From Desulfuromonadaceae bacterium (GTDB taxonomy: Bacteria; Desulfobacterota; Desulfuromonadia; Desulfuromonadales; SZUA-540), in NCBI GenBank assembly GCA_003250235.1, contig QKGY01000449.1, forward strand, positions 1 through 37,090: a DNA stretch of 37,090 bases. Reading direction: 5' to 3'. How positions within the stretch are numbered: the first letter of the stretch is position 1; each line of letters begins with the position of its first letter. This document shows, one piece after another, positions 23,481 through 31,928 of the stretch. The position numbers were made by a program, and so were the translations under genes. Under the pieces are notes generated by a model, which worked only from the letters and a program-made list of their open reading frames with translations, was not told the origin of the DNA and did no database searches.

Positions 23481-24727
23481 TTCAGGGCCTCCCCTTCGTC
23501 CTTGGTTGACAGAATCCACTGAAGAGCGGAATCCGCCCATTGGATCGCGTCCAGATAAGCCTGCGTCAATATCTGGGGTTCAAATTGGCTTTCGCCGATG
23601 GCATCCCAATCCCCTTTTTCATAAGCGATGACTGTCTGCAAAGTCCCGCCGGCTTCTCCCTTGTGGTGAAGCAGAGCATCGCAAATCTCCTGTGCCAGAG
23701 GCAGTTGATAAAGAATCTCCTCCAGGGGTCGATCAAACAGGGCGTCCAGAACGGAAAAAAGCCCGACAATAAAGAAAAGCCCCTGGCGCTCCGTATCTTT
23801 ATCCCCGACAAGACGCTCGCACATCCTGGCCCGGATCAGCGAGGTACCGAGCAGCGCCACAGGCTTCTCATCCAGGTTGGACATGGCCACGACGGTCGCC
23901 CAGTTTCGAATGTGCTGAAGTCCCAGCAGGACGATAGCATGGCGAATGGAAGACACCCTCTGCCGCAAACCGAAATAAACCGAGTTGACCGAGCGCAGCA
24001 GTTTAAAACTCAGCCCGATATCCCGGCGGATGGTTTCCTCCAGCTCGTCAATCTCGACATGGGGGGACTGCAACTGCCCGAGAAGCCTGAGAGTGCTCAG
24101 GCGGTGGGCCGCTAGGTTTCTCTCGCGGATGACGTTGGGACGGCTGAGGAAATACCCCTGGAAGAGATCGAAGCCGAGATCGCGGCAGATTTCGAATTCT
24201 TCCAGTGTTTCGACCTTCTCCGCCAGCAATTGCAACGGAAGGTGTTTCACCTGATCGACGATCCCTTTGAGTTCCTGCACGCTGTGCTGACGGATATCGA
24301 TTTTCACGATATCGGCCAGGTCAAGGAGGGAGCGGGCTGCCGCAGATGGGATAAAATCATCCAGGGCGATGCGGTGTCCGCGCCGGGACAGCTCGCGCAA
24401 AGCCTCCAGAATTTCCGGATCCGCGGGAACGTCTTCCAGAACTTCGATCACCAGTTGGCCGGGAGGCAGGGGATAATGGCGTTGTTCCAGAATAAACCGT
24501 CGGGTGAAGTTGAAAAAAGCCGGCAGATAGCCGACAATTTTATCCAGGCCGATTTCCAGCAGAGCGTTGACGATCACTTCGGTTGTGGCCAGGTCCCCAT
24601 CGACGACATTGGCACAATTGCGTTCATCGCAGCGATAGAGAAGTTCATAACCGTGGATGGTCAAGTCCCTGTTGTAGATCGGTTGCCGACCGATAAAGAC
24701 GAGGGGGGAAGAAGGATTTTTGCTCAC
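23477..24727 (-). CDS. EAL-HDOD signalling protein (YuxH-like)
   Basis: About 416 residues. The N-terminal half is an EAL-like domain (FIGRQPIYNRDLTIHGYELLYR, LVIEVLEDV, IALDDFIPS, VKID, AEKVETLEEF, DLFQGYFLSRP) and the C-terminal half an HDOD domain (LQSPHVEIDELEETIRRDIGLSFKLLRSVNS, HAIVLLGLQHIRNWA). EAL reads ELL and the DDFG loop reads DDFI, so cyclic di-GMP hydrolysis is doubtful though several metal and substrate positions remain; relatives are studied as motility or signalling regulators. I start at GTG 24725-24727 behind a GGGG-rich site; the longer frame would run into the divergent gene's start. Coupled to the small membrane protein. Confidence 0.87.
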   Translation of the reverse strand: MSKNPSSPLVFIGRQPIYNRDLTIHGYELLYRCDERNCANVVDGDLATTEVIVNALLEIGLDKIVGYLPAFFNFTRRFILEQRHYPLPPGQLVIEVLEDVPADPEILEALRELSRRGHRIALDDFIPSAAARSLLDLADIVKIDIRQHSVQELKGIVDQVKHLPLQLLAEKVETLEEFEICRDLGFDLFQGYFLSRPNVIRERNLAAHRLSTLRLLGQLQSPHVEIDELEETIRRDIGLSFKLLRSVNSVYFGLRQRVSSIRHAIVLLGLQHIRNWATVVAMSNLDEKPVALLGTSLIRARMCERLVGDKDTERQGLFFIVGLFSVLDALFDRPLEEILYQLPLAQEICDALLHHKGEAGGTLQTVIAYEKGDWDAIGESQFEPQILTQAYLDAIQWADSALQWILSTKDEGEALK

Positions 24728-24866
24728 AGGACCCCTTTCTGAATAACAAAAGCCCGTCGCCCCCGGCTCAATATTCGCATCAGAGCGAGAACGGGAAGCG
24801 GCAGGGGATATCACAGGATTCCCCAGCGGGAATCGGCAACGACATGACTCCTCGGGGAGGCTCACT

Positions 24867-25433
24867 ATGCAACGCCTTATTGATCGACTCAAGCACGAGG
24901 CCCGCTACCTGGGCGAGGACCTGGTCAAGGTCGACGGATTCCTCAACCACCAGGTTGATACCGACCTGCTGACCGACGCAGGGCGCCATCTCGCAAAACG
25001 CTTCAGCCGATCGGGCGTCAGCAAAATCGTGACCGCCGAGGCCAGCGGCATTGTTCCAGCCTTCGCCACCGCCCAGGCGTTAAAGGTCCCTTTCATTTTC
25101 GCCCGCAAGAAACGTCCGCTCACCATGGCGCAGGACGCTCTGCAGGCCCGGGTTCCAAGTCGCACCCGAGGCGGAATGAGCGAGCTGTTTCTCTCGCGCG
25201 AATACCTCGGCCACGCTGACCGCATCCTGGTGGTGGACGATTTCCTCGGCTCCGGCACAACGGCCCTGGCTTTAGCCGACATGGTCCGTGCGAGCGGAGC
25301 CGTTCTGGTCGGCTTTGGCTTCGTCATCGAAAAACGCAACGAAGAGGGACGCCAACACCTGGCCCCCTTCGGAGTCCCGGTGGAATGCCTTGCCGAAATC
25401 GCCCTGGATGGAGGAAAAATCCAGGTTTTCTGA
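24867..25433 (+). CDS. xpt: Xanthine phosphoribosyltransferase-like PRTase
   Basis: The 188 residues follow Bacillus Xpt closely in layout: LKVDGFLNHQVD near 20, VTAEASGIVPAFATAQALKVPFIFARKK, and the PRPP loop ILVVDDFLGSGTTA around 119-132, ending VIEKRNEEGRQHLAPFGVPVECLAEI. It would salvage xanthine with PRPP to XMP in the cytosol; an adenine-type or regulatory PRTase is a weaker alternative. GGGGAGG lies before the ATG. I looked for a purine riboswitch upstream and saw none. The hydrolase gene follows 29 bases downstream. Confidence 0.85.
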   Translation: MQRLIDRLKHEARYLGEDLVKVDGFLNHQVDTDLLTDAGRHLAKRFSRSGVSKIVTAEASGIVPAFATAQALKVPFIFARKKRPLTMAQDALQARVPSRTRGGMSELFLSREYLGHADRILVVDDFLGSGTTALALADMVRASGAVLVGFGFVIEKRNEEGRQHLAPFGVPVECLAEIALDGGKIQVF

Positions 25434-25462
25434 TCCCTCGTACTGAAAGGAATACATCCTTC

Positions 25463-26320
25463 GTGCAAAACGCTCAACAGATACGCCTGCGGGATAGCCG
25501 TCTTCTGGGGTTCAGCGAGTTCGGCCTGAGAGAAGGCCGTCCGGTCTTCTACTTCCACGGGTTCCCGGGCACCCGCCTTGAAGCAGGGACTGTTCACCGG
25601 CAAGCCGAACAGCTCGGAGTCCGGCTCATCGCCGTTGACCGACCCGGCTATGGGGCTTCGGATTTTCAGCCCAAGCGCCGCGTGAGCCAATGGCCCGACG
25701 ATATTGCCCAATTGGCCGATGCCCTGGAGCTGGCTCGGTTTAGCGTCCTCGGCGTGTCCGGGGGAGTTCCCTACGCCGCAGCGTGTGCTTGGAAACTTCC
25801 CCATCGGGTAGAAAGAGCAGGTCTCGTCTGTGGTCTGGCCCCACTGGATGCTCCGGAGGCCCTGTCCGGGCTTCCCCGGCGCTACCGGGTTCTCAAAGCG
25901 CTTCCGGAAATCTGCCTGCGCCCGTTTCTGGTTCTTGCCGGCCCCCTCGCCGTACACGCACCCCGATGGTGTCTTGCCCAGATCGCCCGTTCCCTGCCCG
26001 AGAAGGACAGGGAGACACTCGCGATCCCACAAGTCCGTGAACCCCTGAGTCTCTCACTGGCGGAAGCCTTTCGCCAGGGGAGCGCTGGGCCGTTCCGGGA
26101 TCTGTGTCTTCTCGGCCAGCCGTGGGGGTTTGCCCTGGAGGACATCGCCGCAGATGTCACCCTCTGGCACGGCGAAGACGATACGGTCGTGCCGGTGGCC
26201 ATGGGCCATTATCTGGCTGAAAAGATTCCCCGGTGCGCGGCCATCTTCCTGAAAGCGGAGGGGCACTTTTCCCTGCCGATAGGCCACGCCGGCCTCATCC
26301 TGAGCACCTTACTGGAGTGA
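25463..26320 (+). CDS. Alpha/beta-hydrolase
   Basis: About 285 residues with the alpha/beta-hydrolase landmarks: oxyanion motif FHGFPGTR near 31-38, nucleophile elbow LGVSGGVP with Ser99, acid Asp240 in WHGEDDTVVP, and His268 in AEGHFSLP. No signal peptide, so cytosolic; the substrate (ester, epoxide or other) cannot be told. GTG at 25463 is preferred because AAGGA lies upstream and the frame before it overlaps xpt. It converges on the 26339 kinase gene, with only a hairpin between the stops. Confidence 0.85.
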   Translation: MQNAQQIRLRDSRLLGFSEFGLREGRPVFYFHGFPGTRLEAGTVHRQAEQLGVRLIAVDRPGYGASDFQPKRRVSQWPDDIAQLADALELARFSVLGVSGGVPYAAACAWKLPHRVERAGLVCGLAPLDAPEALSGLPRRYRVLKALPEICLRPFLVLAGPLAVHAPRWCLAQIARSLPEKDRETLAIPQVREPLSLSLAEAFRQGSAGPFRDLCLLGQPWGFALEDIAADVTLWHGEDDTVVPVAMGHYLAEKIPRCAAIFLKAEGHFSLPIGHAGLILSTLLE

Positions 26321-26338
26321 CGCAAAGCATTTTGCGTC
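26319..26338. terminator. Hairpin filling the gap between two convergent genes
   Basis: GACGCAAA-GCAT-TTTGCGTC, a perfect 8-bp stem with a 4-base loop, begins inside the hydrolase TGA and ends one base before the kinase stop codon. It could terminate both transcripts, but there is no U-run on either side. Confidence 0.5.
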
Positions 26339-27496
26339 TCAGGGCACGTCTCCCTGCAGGTCACGCGAAAGGAACACCGAGAACACCGTCCCCCGCCCGG
26401 CTGTACTCACGAAACGGACATCTCCGCCAAGATAACTGCTGAGCAGTTTCATACTGTAACTGCCCAGTCCCCGCGCCAACCCTTTGGTGGAAAAAGAACG
26501 TTGAAAAACCTGCAGGCGGGTTTGCTCCGACATGACTCCGGGATTGTGAACCCAGAACTCGATCTGCCCGTCATCCGGCAGACGGCAGCCCAGAGTGACG
26601 GTCTCCCCGGCAGAGCTGGCCTCAAGGGCATTTTTGATCATGTTGCCCAAAATACGCCCCAGCAATGCCCGGTCACTGACAAAAGGCGTATCGATACTGG
26701 AGGGGTCCAGGCAGAGCGATTTTCCGCGGGCGGCATCATGACGGCCGTACAGCCCCGCAAGATTTTCCAGGACAAAGCGGCTTGAGAGAGATTCGAGACT
26801 GAGCGTCAACTCTCCCTGTTCGGCAGCCGTCAAGGCACGCTGCGCCTCTATTTCCTCAATGGTCTGTTCGGCGGCCCGATGAATCAGGTCAAATATCTCT
26901 TCCTTGTTGTCCGTCGGGCAGGAACGCAGCAGGTCCGCAAAGCCCTTAATGCTTCCCACCACGTTGAGGACATCGTGGTAAAAGATCCGCTCCAGGGAAA
27001 GGCGGCGTTTTTCGTGGCTGATATCGGTCAGGGCAAAAACGGAGAAATGTTCCCCCTGAAAGGTCAAAGGGGTGGCGCGCACCATGAATTCCAGAGATTC
27101 AGGATGCGCATCCAGGCAGCGGTTTATCCGGTACGGGCGTTCGTCCTCCCGCCCCGCCAATGCTTCCAGAACGGAATGTAAGGCTCCGCAGGTACGACAG
27201 ACGTCCCCGGTGCCGCACCCCTGAGCGAAGCATTCCGCATGGCTGCAGTTCAGGGCTTCTCCAGGCTTCAGCCCCCGCAGGGAGTCGACCTGCGTGAGGC
27301 CCAGCAGGTCGAGCAGAGCCTGGTTGGCGTAGACGATCTGCCGGTAATTGTTGAGAATGGCGACGACGTTGGGCAGGGCATCCATCAGATGCTTGGCCAG
27401 GAATTCTCCGGAGAAATACCCGGCCTGGCGCCGGATAACCTCGTCAGAGGCCCTAGCGGAAGGTATTTGGCTGACGGAACTCTTCTGTTTGGGCAA
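26339..27496 (-). CDS. PAS sensor histidine kinase with cysteine cluster
   Basis: A soluble kinase of about 385 residues. PAS region (about 38-160) contains Cys84, 89, 94, 100 and 103 (C-X4-C-X4-C-X5-C-X2-C), a possible metal, Fe-S or redox site. The phospho-acceptor is His174 in FYHDVLNVVGSIKGF. The catalytic domain has the N-box NMIKNALEAS, but the G1 box reads HNPG instead of DxGxG, and the end shows FQRSFSTKGLARGLGSYSMKLL; this variant occurs in a recognisable group of anaerobe kinases. TTG at 27494-27496 behind GGGGGGA is the likely start. It is the last gene of the kinase-phosphatase-FHA cassette; no response regulator is adjacent. Confidence 0.85.
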   Translation of the reverse strand: MPKQKSSVSQIPSARASDEVIRRQAGYFSGEFLAKHLMDALPNVVAILNNYRQIVYANQALLDLLGLTQVDSLRGLKPGEALNCSHAECFAQGCGTGDVCRTCGALHSVLEALAGREDERPYRINRCLDAHPESLEFMVRATPLTFQGEHFSVFALTDISHEKRRLSLERIFYHDVLNVVGSIKGFADLLRSCPTDNKEEIFDLIHRAAEQTIEEIEAQRALTAAEQGELTLSLESLSSRFVLENLAGLYGRHDAARGKSLCLDPSSIDTPFVSDRALLGRILGNMIKNALEASSAGETVTLGCRLPDDGQIEFWVHNPGVMSEQTRLQVFQRSFSTKGLARGLGSYSMKLLSSYLGGDVRFVSTAGRGTVFSVFLSRDLQGDVP

Positions 27497-27600
27497 GGTT
27501 TTATCCCCCCACGGGAACAGGTTCAGGGGTCATTTGAACATGAGCCTTCCCAAAAAGCAAGGGATCCGGAGAGGGCATTTCTTCCATAGACCTGAAAATT

Positions 27601-28299
27601 TCAGGACTTGAAGTGAAACCGCATCCGGACCTTGCCGACCTCGACCAGATCGCCTTCCTTGAGGTACGTGTCGTCCGTCACATCCTGACCGTTGAGCTTG
27701 AGTTTGCTGCGTCCGTCTGCAGGGGAAAGGGCATACCCGAGTTTATCCCGGGTCACAAACCCGGCCGCCTTGGGGGCCAGCCAGCCTTCCAGACGAATAC
27801 CCGCCGTGGGATCCTTGCCGATCAGGGTCAGGTTGCCGGTCAACTCGTATTCGGGCTGGTCGGTCCCACCCTCGAGCACGCTCAGGATGCCGATCCGGCT
27901 GCCGGAATACGTCATGTTGTCCAGCACCTCTTTGTGTTGCCGCGTTTCGAGCACCATGGTCTTATCCATCTCCAGCTCACGGATCCCCTGCGCGGAAGGC
28001 TGCCCCTCATCCTTCTCCATCAGAAAAACCAGGGTGTGCTTGCCGATGGTGACGGCATCGTTATGGCTCAGGCCCCAGCGGGTGATTTTCTTGTTGTTCA
28101 CAAACGACCCGTTGGTGCTGTTCAGGTCTTCGATGAAATAATGACCCAGCTGCTTTTCCACCCGGGCGTGAAAACTGGAGACGGCCAGATTGTCGATCTG
28201 CAGGTCGTTCTCCAGGTTGCGGCCGATGGTCAGCTGATCCTTGTCGGTGTCGATGACCTTGAGGATCTTGTCGTTAAATTTCAATAGGATTCTCAGCAT
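27601..28299 (-). CDS. FHA-domain protein
   Basis: A 232-residue protein whose N-terminal half is a classic forkhead-associated domain: LTIGRNLENDLQIDN, SSFHARVEK and LNSTNGSFVNN carry the Gly-Arg, Ser, His and Asn residues that bind phosphothreonine. The second half repeats FHA-like strand patterns (LTLIGKDPTAGIRLEG, KLNGQDVTDDTYLKEGD) without the binding residues, so it may hold a second, degenerate FHA fold. The ATG at 28297-28299 has AGGAGG upstream; the frame extends further but into the phosphatase gene. Encoded just after a PP2C phosphatase and Ser/Thr kinase, its likely ligand is a protein phosphorylated by that kinase. Confidence 0.92.
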   Translation of the reverse strand: MLRILLKFNDKILKVIDTDKDQLTIGRNLENDLQIDNLAVSSFHARVEKQLGHYFIEDLNSTNGSFVNNKKITRWGLSHNDAVTIGKHTLVFLMEKDEGQPSAQGIRELEMDKTMVLETRQHKEVLDNMTYSGSRIGILSVLEGGTDQPEYELTGNLTLIGKDPTAGIRLEGWLAPKAAGFVTRDKLGYALSPADGRSKLKLNGQDVTDDTYLKEGDLVEVGKVRMRFHFKS

Positions 28300-28306
28300 G
28301 ACAGAT

Positions 28307-29104
28307 CTACCTCCTGAGTTTGGAAATAAGTTTGTTGACCGACCGGACCAGACCGTTCTCCTGCATGTGTAACAGGACAGCCGTGATGTTGTCCCGTCCG
28401 CCTTCCCGGTTGGCCGATTCGACGAGGCGGGCACAGGCTTCCGAGGGGTCGTCCAGCGCGCTCACCAGCGACAGCAGGGTCTCGTCGGCCAGCATGTCCG
28501 TCAACCCGTCGGTGCAGAGCAGGTAACGGTCTCCGGCCTCGGCCGTAAGGGTTTGGATATCGACAACGAGTTCCTGGGCGCTGCCGATGGCCCGAGTCAG
28601 TACATGACGGTGGGCGGAAACGGCGGCCTCTTCAGCACTGAGGAGCCCCTGTCTCAGCTGTTCGTTGATCAGGGTGTGGTCCTCGGTCAGCTGCTCGATG
28701 ACATGATGGCGAATCCGGTAAATCCGGCTGTCACCGACATGGGCGACGACCAAGCGCTCGGCCCGGATCCAGAGAGCGACCAGCGTGCTTCCCATGCCGC
28801 GCCAGGACGGGTTTTCGCCCGCCGCACGACAGACTTCGTCGTTGGCAGCCTGAACGGCCGTTCGCAAGATATCGACAGAGGGGATGAGCGGGTCCGGGCT
28901 ATCGGGCTTTGCGGCGAGGCAATAGCGTTCCACCCGCGACTGCACGGTTTCCACCGCCAGGGCGCTGGCAATCTCGCCGGCGGCATGCCCCCCCATGCCG
29001 TCGGCGACCAGATAAAGGCCGAGGTCGTCACGCAGGGCGAAGCTGTCCTCGTTGTTGTCGCGACACAGACCGGCATCGCTCAGGCCTCTTGAGAGTATCC
29101 GCAT
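28307..29104 (-). CDS. PP2C-family Ser/Thr protein phosphatase
   Basis: The 265 residues show every PP2C metal motif: CRDNNEDSF near 14-22, VADGMGGHAAGE, VAHVGDSRIYRI, LCTDGLTD and GGRDNITAVLL. It hydrolyses phospho-Ser/Thr with two Mn/Mg ions in the cytosol. It begins three bases after the kinase stop and ends seven bases before the FHA gene, so the three are surely one operon. By precedent (PrkC/PrpC, PknB/PstP) it should reverse the adjacent kinase. Confidence 0.96.
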   Translation of the reverse strand: MRILSRGLSDAGLCRDNNEDSFALRDDLGLYLVADGMGGHAAGEIASALAVETVQSRVERYCLAAKPDSPDPLIPSVDILRTAVQAANDEVCRAAGENPSWRGMGSTLVALWIRAERLVVAHVGDSRIYRIRHHVIEQLTEDHTLINEQLRQGLLSAEEAAVSAHRHVLTRAIGSAQELVVDIQTLTAEAGDRYLLCTDGLTDMLADETLLSLVSALDDPSEACARLVESANREGGRDNITAVLLHMQENGLVRSVNKLISKLRR

Positions 29105-29107
29105 GGA

Positions 29108-31648
29108 TCAGCCTATTTCCTGCAGGCACTGCTGCACCTGCTTCAGGACCAGAGAAGCACTGGCATAACGCCTGGAAAGAGCCTTTGCCAGCAATTTGTC
29201 GACGATTTCCACGCAACAGGACGGGGCTCCGGGCTGGATTTCCTCCAGCTTCTCATAGGAACCGTTGGCGATATTGTACATCAGGGCAGCGATGCTCTCG
29301 CCCTGAAAGGGTTTTTTCCCACTCAGCAGTTCGTAGAAGACGCAGCCAAGCGAAAAGAGATCGGAGCGTCCGTCCACTTTCTTACCGGCCACCTGCTCGG
29401 GCGACATGTAGCTCGGGGTGCCGAGAACGACCCCCGTCTGGGTCTGGGAGCTGGAGATCACCCGGGCAATCCCGAAGTCGGTCACCTTGATCTGCCCGTT
29501 TTCCATATACATGATGTTGGCCGGCTTGATGTCGCGATGGACCACATCGTGCTCATGAGCGTATTCCAGGGCGGCAGCCACCCCGGCTATGACCTGAAGG
29601 ACCTTGGACGGAGCCAGCAGGTGTCCCTTTCGGCAGTACTGGCTCAGGTCCTTGCCCTGCAGCAGTTCCATGGCCATGTACGCCATGTCGTGATCCTCGC
29701 CGACATCGTAAATGGTGACGATGTTCGGATGGTTGAGGCGACCCGCCGCCTCGGCCTCCCGGAAGAAACGCTCCTTGACCTCCGCAAGGCGCTCCGGCTC
29801 GATAGCCCCATAGCTCAGAGTCTTGATGGCCACCTCGCGATTGATGCGGGGGTCTCTCCCTAGATAGACCGTCCCCATGGCCCCCTGACCCAGCTCGCGC
29901 AGCACCTCGTAACGCCCCAGAGTCGGCTTGACCCCCACGTTTTCCAGGACCATGGTGGCGTCGTGGCGGTTGCTTCCTCCGAGCACCACGGGATTGGCAG
30001 TCTGCCGCATCTTGTCGAGCCGGGAGCGGACATCCTTGAACTTTCCCGCCTTGGCAAGATGTTCGTAAACCGCGGCGGCCTTGTGAAACAGCCGCTTGCG
30101 TTCGAAATCGAGGCCGAGATTGTAAAGCAGCTCCTTCACCGAGGGGTCCTCCACCGGGCACTTCATGAATTTCTCGAAAGCCAGGTCCAGCATCCCCTGC
30201 CCCTGGAAGGTCAGCCCCTGCATTTTGCTGGTGGTGATGTTCTCGTTGCGGCTTTTGATCGCGGCCACCCAGCGGGTCGCAACCAGCAGGGAAAACCCGA
30301 GCAGGGTGAAAAGGGCCGGAGGAAAGGCCGCCAGCCAGACCCCGAACTGCAGAAAGACCCCGGCCACCAGCGCGTACCAGGTCGTCAGGAAGACACCCAG
30401 GATCAGAGCCCCCACCTTCAGGCTCACGCGGGGGAGAACGAAAAGAAGAAAAAAACCGAAATAGAGCAGAGCGGCGGTTTCGGCGATCCACCCCCAGGGG
30501 GGGAGGATCACGTAGCTGCCGGAGAGGAGCCGGTCAAGAATGCGGGCAGCCACCACCACGGAAGATTCCTCGCCGATGCCGGGAGTGTTCATCCGGGTGG
30601 CATCGGAACCGGTCAGCCCCACCAGGACTGCCTTGTTCTTGAAGGCATCGGCAGGCACCTTGCCGTCCAGAAGTTCGGAGGCCGAATAGAGCGGAAGGCC
30701 TTCGGCGGCGGAGACCGGCCCGACCGGCAGACGCAATGCTCTGTCGGTCGGGATTTTCATCCAGCCGAGCTGAATCCCGTAAAAGTCGCTGCGGTTACGT
30801 ATGACCTTCAGGTCACCGAGGGAAAGACCGGAATAGGCGGCGGCCATCCTCAGGCCAAAGGAGGGGACGGCATAATGGTCGAAAGAGACAAGCAGGATAT
30901 CCCGGCGCATTTCGCCATCCGGATCGGGACGCAGCAGCGTATGCCCATAGCCTGCCGAGGCGGACGCTGTCAGTTTAGGCAACGTGAGGGAGGAAACCCG
31001 GCACCCGGGATCATACCAGGCATACAGGGGATTCTGCAGGGACTTCAGGAGCTCACCGGCGGTTTGCCGTGCATCCGAGGCCGCAGGGAAGAGACCGCGC
31101 GAAAGAGTCTGGGGAGGGTTTTCTGGCTTTCCGTCGGCGTCGGCGGCGGCAGCCCCAAGCCGGACCGGCAGCACGACCGTCCCTTTGGCCGCCGCCCTGG
31201 AGAGCGCTTTGTCACCATCGAGCGTCTGCAGAGAGGTCGCAAGGGAATCTTCCACATACGTTCTTCCCTGCGCGGAAAGCAGACCGGGGGTCTCCAGCAA
31301 TCCCTCGGCCAGAGAACGGAGGGCGTCGATCTGTGGTGTGGCCTGGCGATGGGAGAGTGGCAGGAAGAGGCCCGTGGCTTTGGCCTCCGAAGCTCTGATC
31401 CGTTCCACCAGGTCGGCCAGATAGGTGCGAGGCCAGGGCCAGTCCCCCAGTGCGGCAATGCTGACCGGATCGATCGCCACCACGGCGACCTTGCCGGACA
31501 GGTCGGCCTGCTTTTGCCGGCAGAGCCGGTCATAGAGCGGGTAATCCGCTACGCGCAGAAAAGGGAGATCCAACAAGGTGCCGGAGAGAATCAGCAGCAA
31601 AAGCAGGCCCTGAATGGCCCATGGTGAAAAAAGCTTTCGTATCTTCAT
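29108..31648 (-). CDS. Membrane Ser/Thr protein kinase with CHASE2 sensor domain
   Basis: About 846 residues. An N-terminal membrane helix (WAIQGLLLLLILSG) leads to an extracytoplasmic CHASE2 domain (ADYPLYDRLCRQKQ, VAVVAIDPVSIAALGDWPWPR, through about residue 400), three further helices, a TPR-like linker (GMLDLAFEKFMKC, LYNLGLDFERKRLFHKAAAVYEHL), and a C-terminal Hanks-type kinase from about 579: ELGQGAMGTVYLGR, catalytic HRDIKPANIM, DFGIAR and GTPSYMSPEQVAGKKVDGRSDLFSLG. It should phosphorylate proteins on Ser/Thr in response to an envelope signal. I start at the ATG at 31646-31648, directly before the helix; its ribosome-binding site is weak. Confidence 0.93.
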   Translation of the reverse strand: MKIRKLFSPWAIQGLLLLLILSGTLLDLPFLRVADYPLYDRLCRQKQADLSGKVAVVAIDPVSIAALGDWPWPRTYLADLVERIRASEAKATGLFLPLSHRQATPQIDALRSLAEGLLETPGLLSAQGRTYVEDSLATSLQTLDGDKALSRAAAKGTVVLPVRLGAAAADADGKPENPPQTLSRGLFPAASDARQTAGELLKSLQNPLYAWYDPGCRVSSLTLPKLTASASAGYGHTLLRPDPDGEMRRDILLVSFDHYAVPSFGLRMAAAYSGLSLGDLKVIRNRSDFYGIQLGWMKIPTDRALRLPVGPVSAAEGLPLYSASELLDGKVPADAFKNKAVLVGLTGSDATRMNTPGIGEESSVVVAARILDRLLSGSYVILPPWGWIAETAALLYFGFFLLFVLPRVSLKVGALILGVFLTTWYALVAGVFLQFGVWLAAFPPALFTLLGFSLLVATRWVAAIKSRNENITTSKMQGLTFQGQGMLDLAFEKFMKCPVEDPSVKELLYNLGLDFERKRLFHKAAAVYEHLAKAGKFKDVRSRLDKMRQTANPVVLGGSNRHDATMVLENVGVKPTLGRYEVLRELGQGAMGTVYLGRDPRINREVAIKTLSYGAIEPERLAEVKERFFREAEAAGRLNHPNIVTIYDVGEDHDMAYMAMELLQGKDLSQYCRKGHLLAPSKVLQVIAGVAAALEYAHEHDVVHRDIKPANIMYMENGQIKVTDFGIARVISSSQTQTGVVLGTPSYMSPEQVAGKKVDGRSDLFSLGCVFYELLSGKKPFQGESIAALMYNIANGSYEKLEEIQPGAPSCCVEIVDKLLAKALSRRYASASLVLKQVQQCLQEIG

Positions 31649-31734
31649 CAAAACATCCGGAGAAAAAACATCATGGCAGACGAACGAACACCGCCCCCCG
31701 AGCCGAAGGCACGTGCTGTGAATCGGTAGATTTA

Positions 31735-31750
31735 AGCAAATTTCATTCCA
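31735..31750 (-). promoter_or_regulatory. Candidate sigma-54 promoter of the kinase cassette
   Basis: On the minus strand TGGAATG-AAAT-TTGCT keeps GG (-24) and GC (-12) ten bases apart and matches most of the consensus TGGCACG-N4-TTGC, with two mismatches. Start point near 31725, about 77 bases before the kinase ATG. The 280-bp gap 31649-31928 shows no gene. Confidence 0.5.
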
Positions 31751-31928
31751 GGGGATACCGGGCGACGGAACAACAATCCGGGAGGGAGGGAGAACGGAAA
31801 ACAGCCTGTTACGGACGTTAGAGGAAAAGGACTCCAGAAGCCTCGGCCGATACGGAGGCCAATTCAACCCTGTCCGGAACAAAAATGGTCACCCCCGGTT
31901 CGTCCTGTTCGGCAACGAAACAGAAGCG

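Noticed and set aside
24728..24866. Possible purine riboswitch ahead of xpt
   Set aside because: The conserved purine-aptamer core and three-way junction are not recognisable in the 139 bases between the divergent genes.
29963..31627. A 554-codon open frame on the plus strand
   Set aside because: Antisense to the CHASE2 Ser/Thr kinase, compositionally odd (Gly, Arg, Gln-rich) and without a ribosome-binding site or family similarity.
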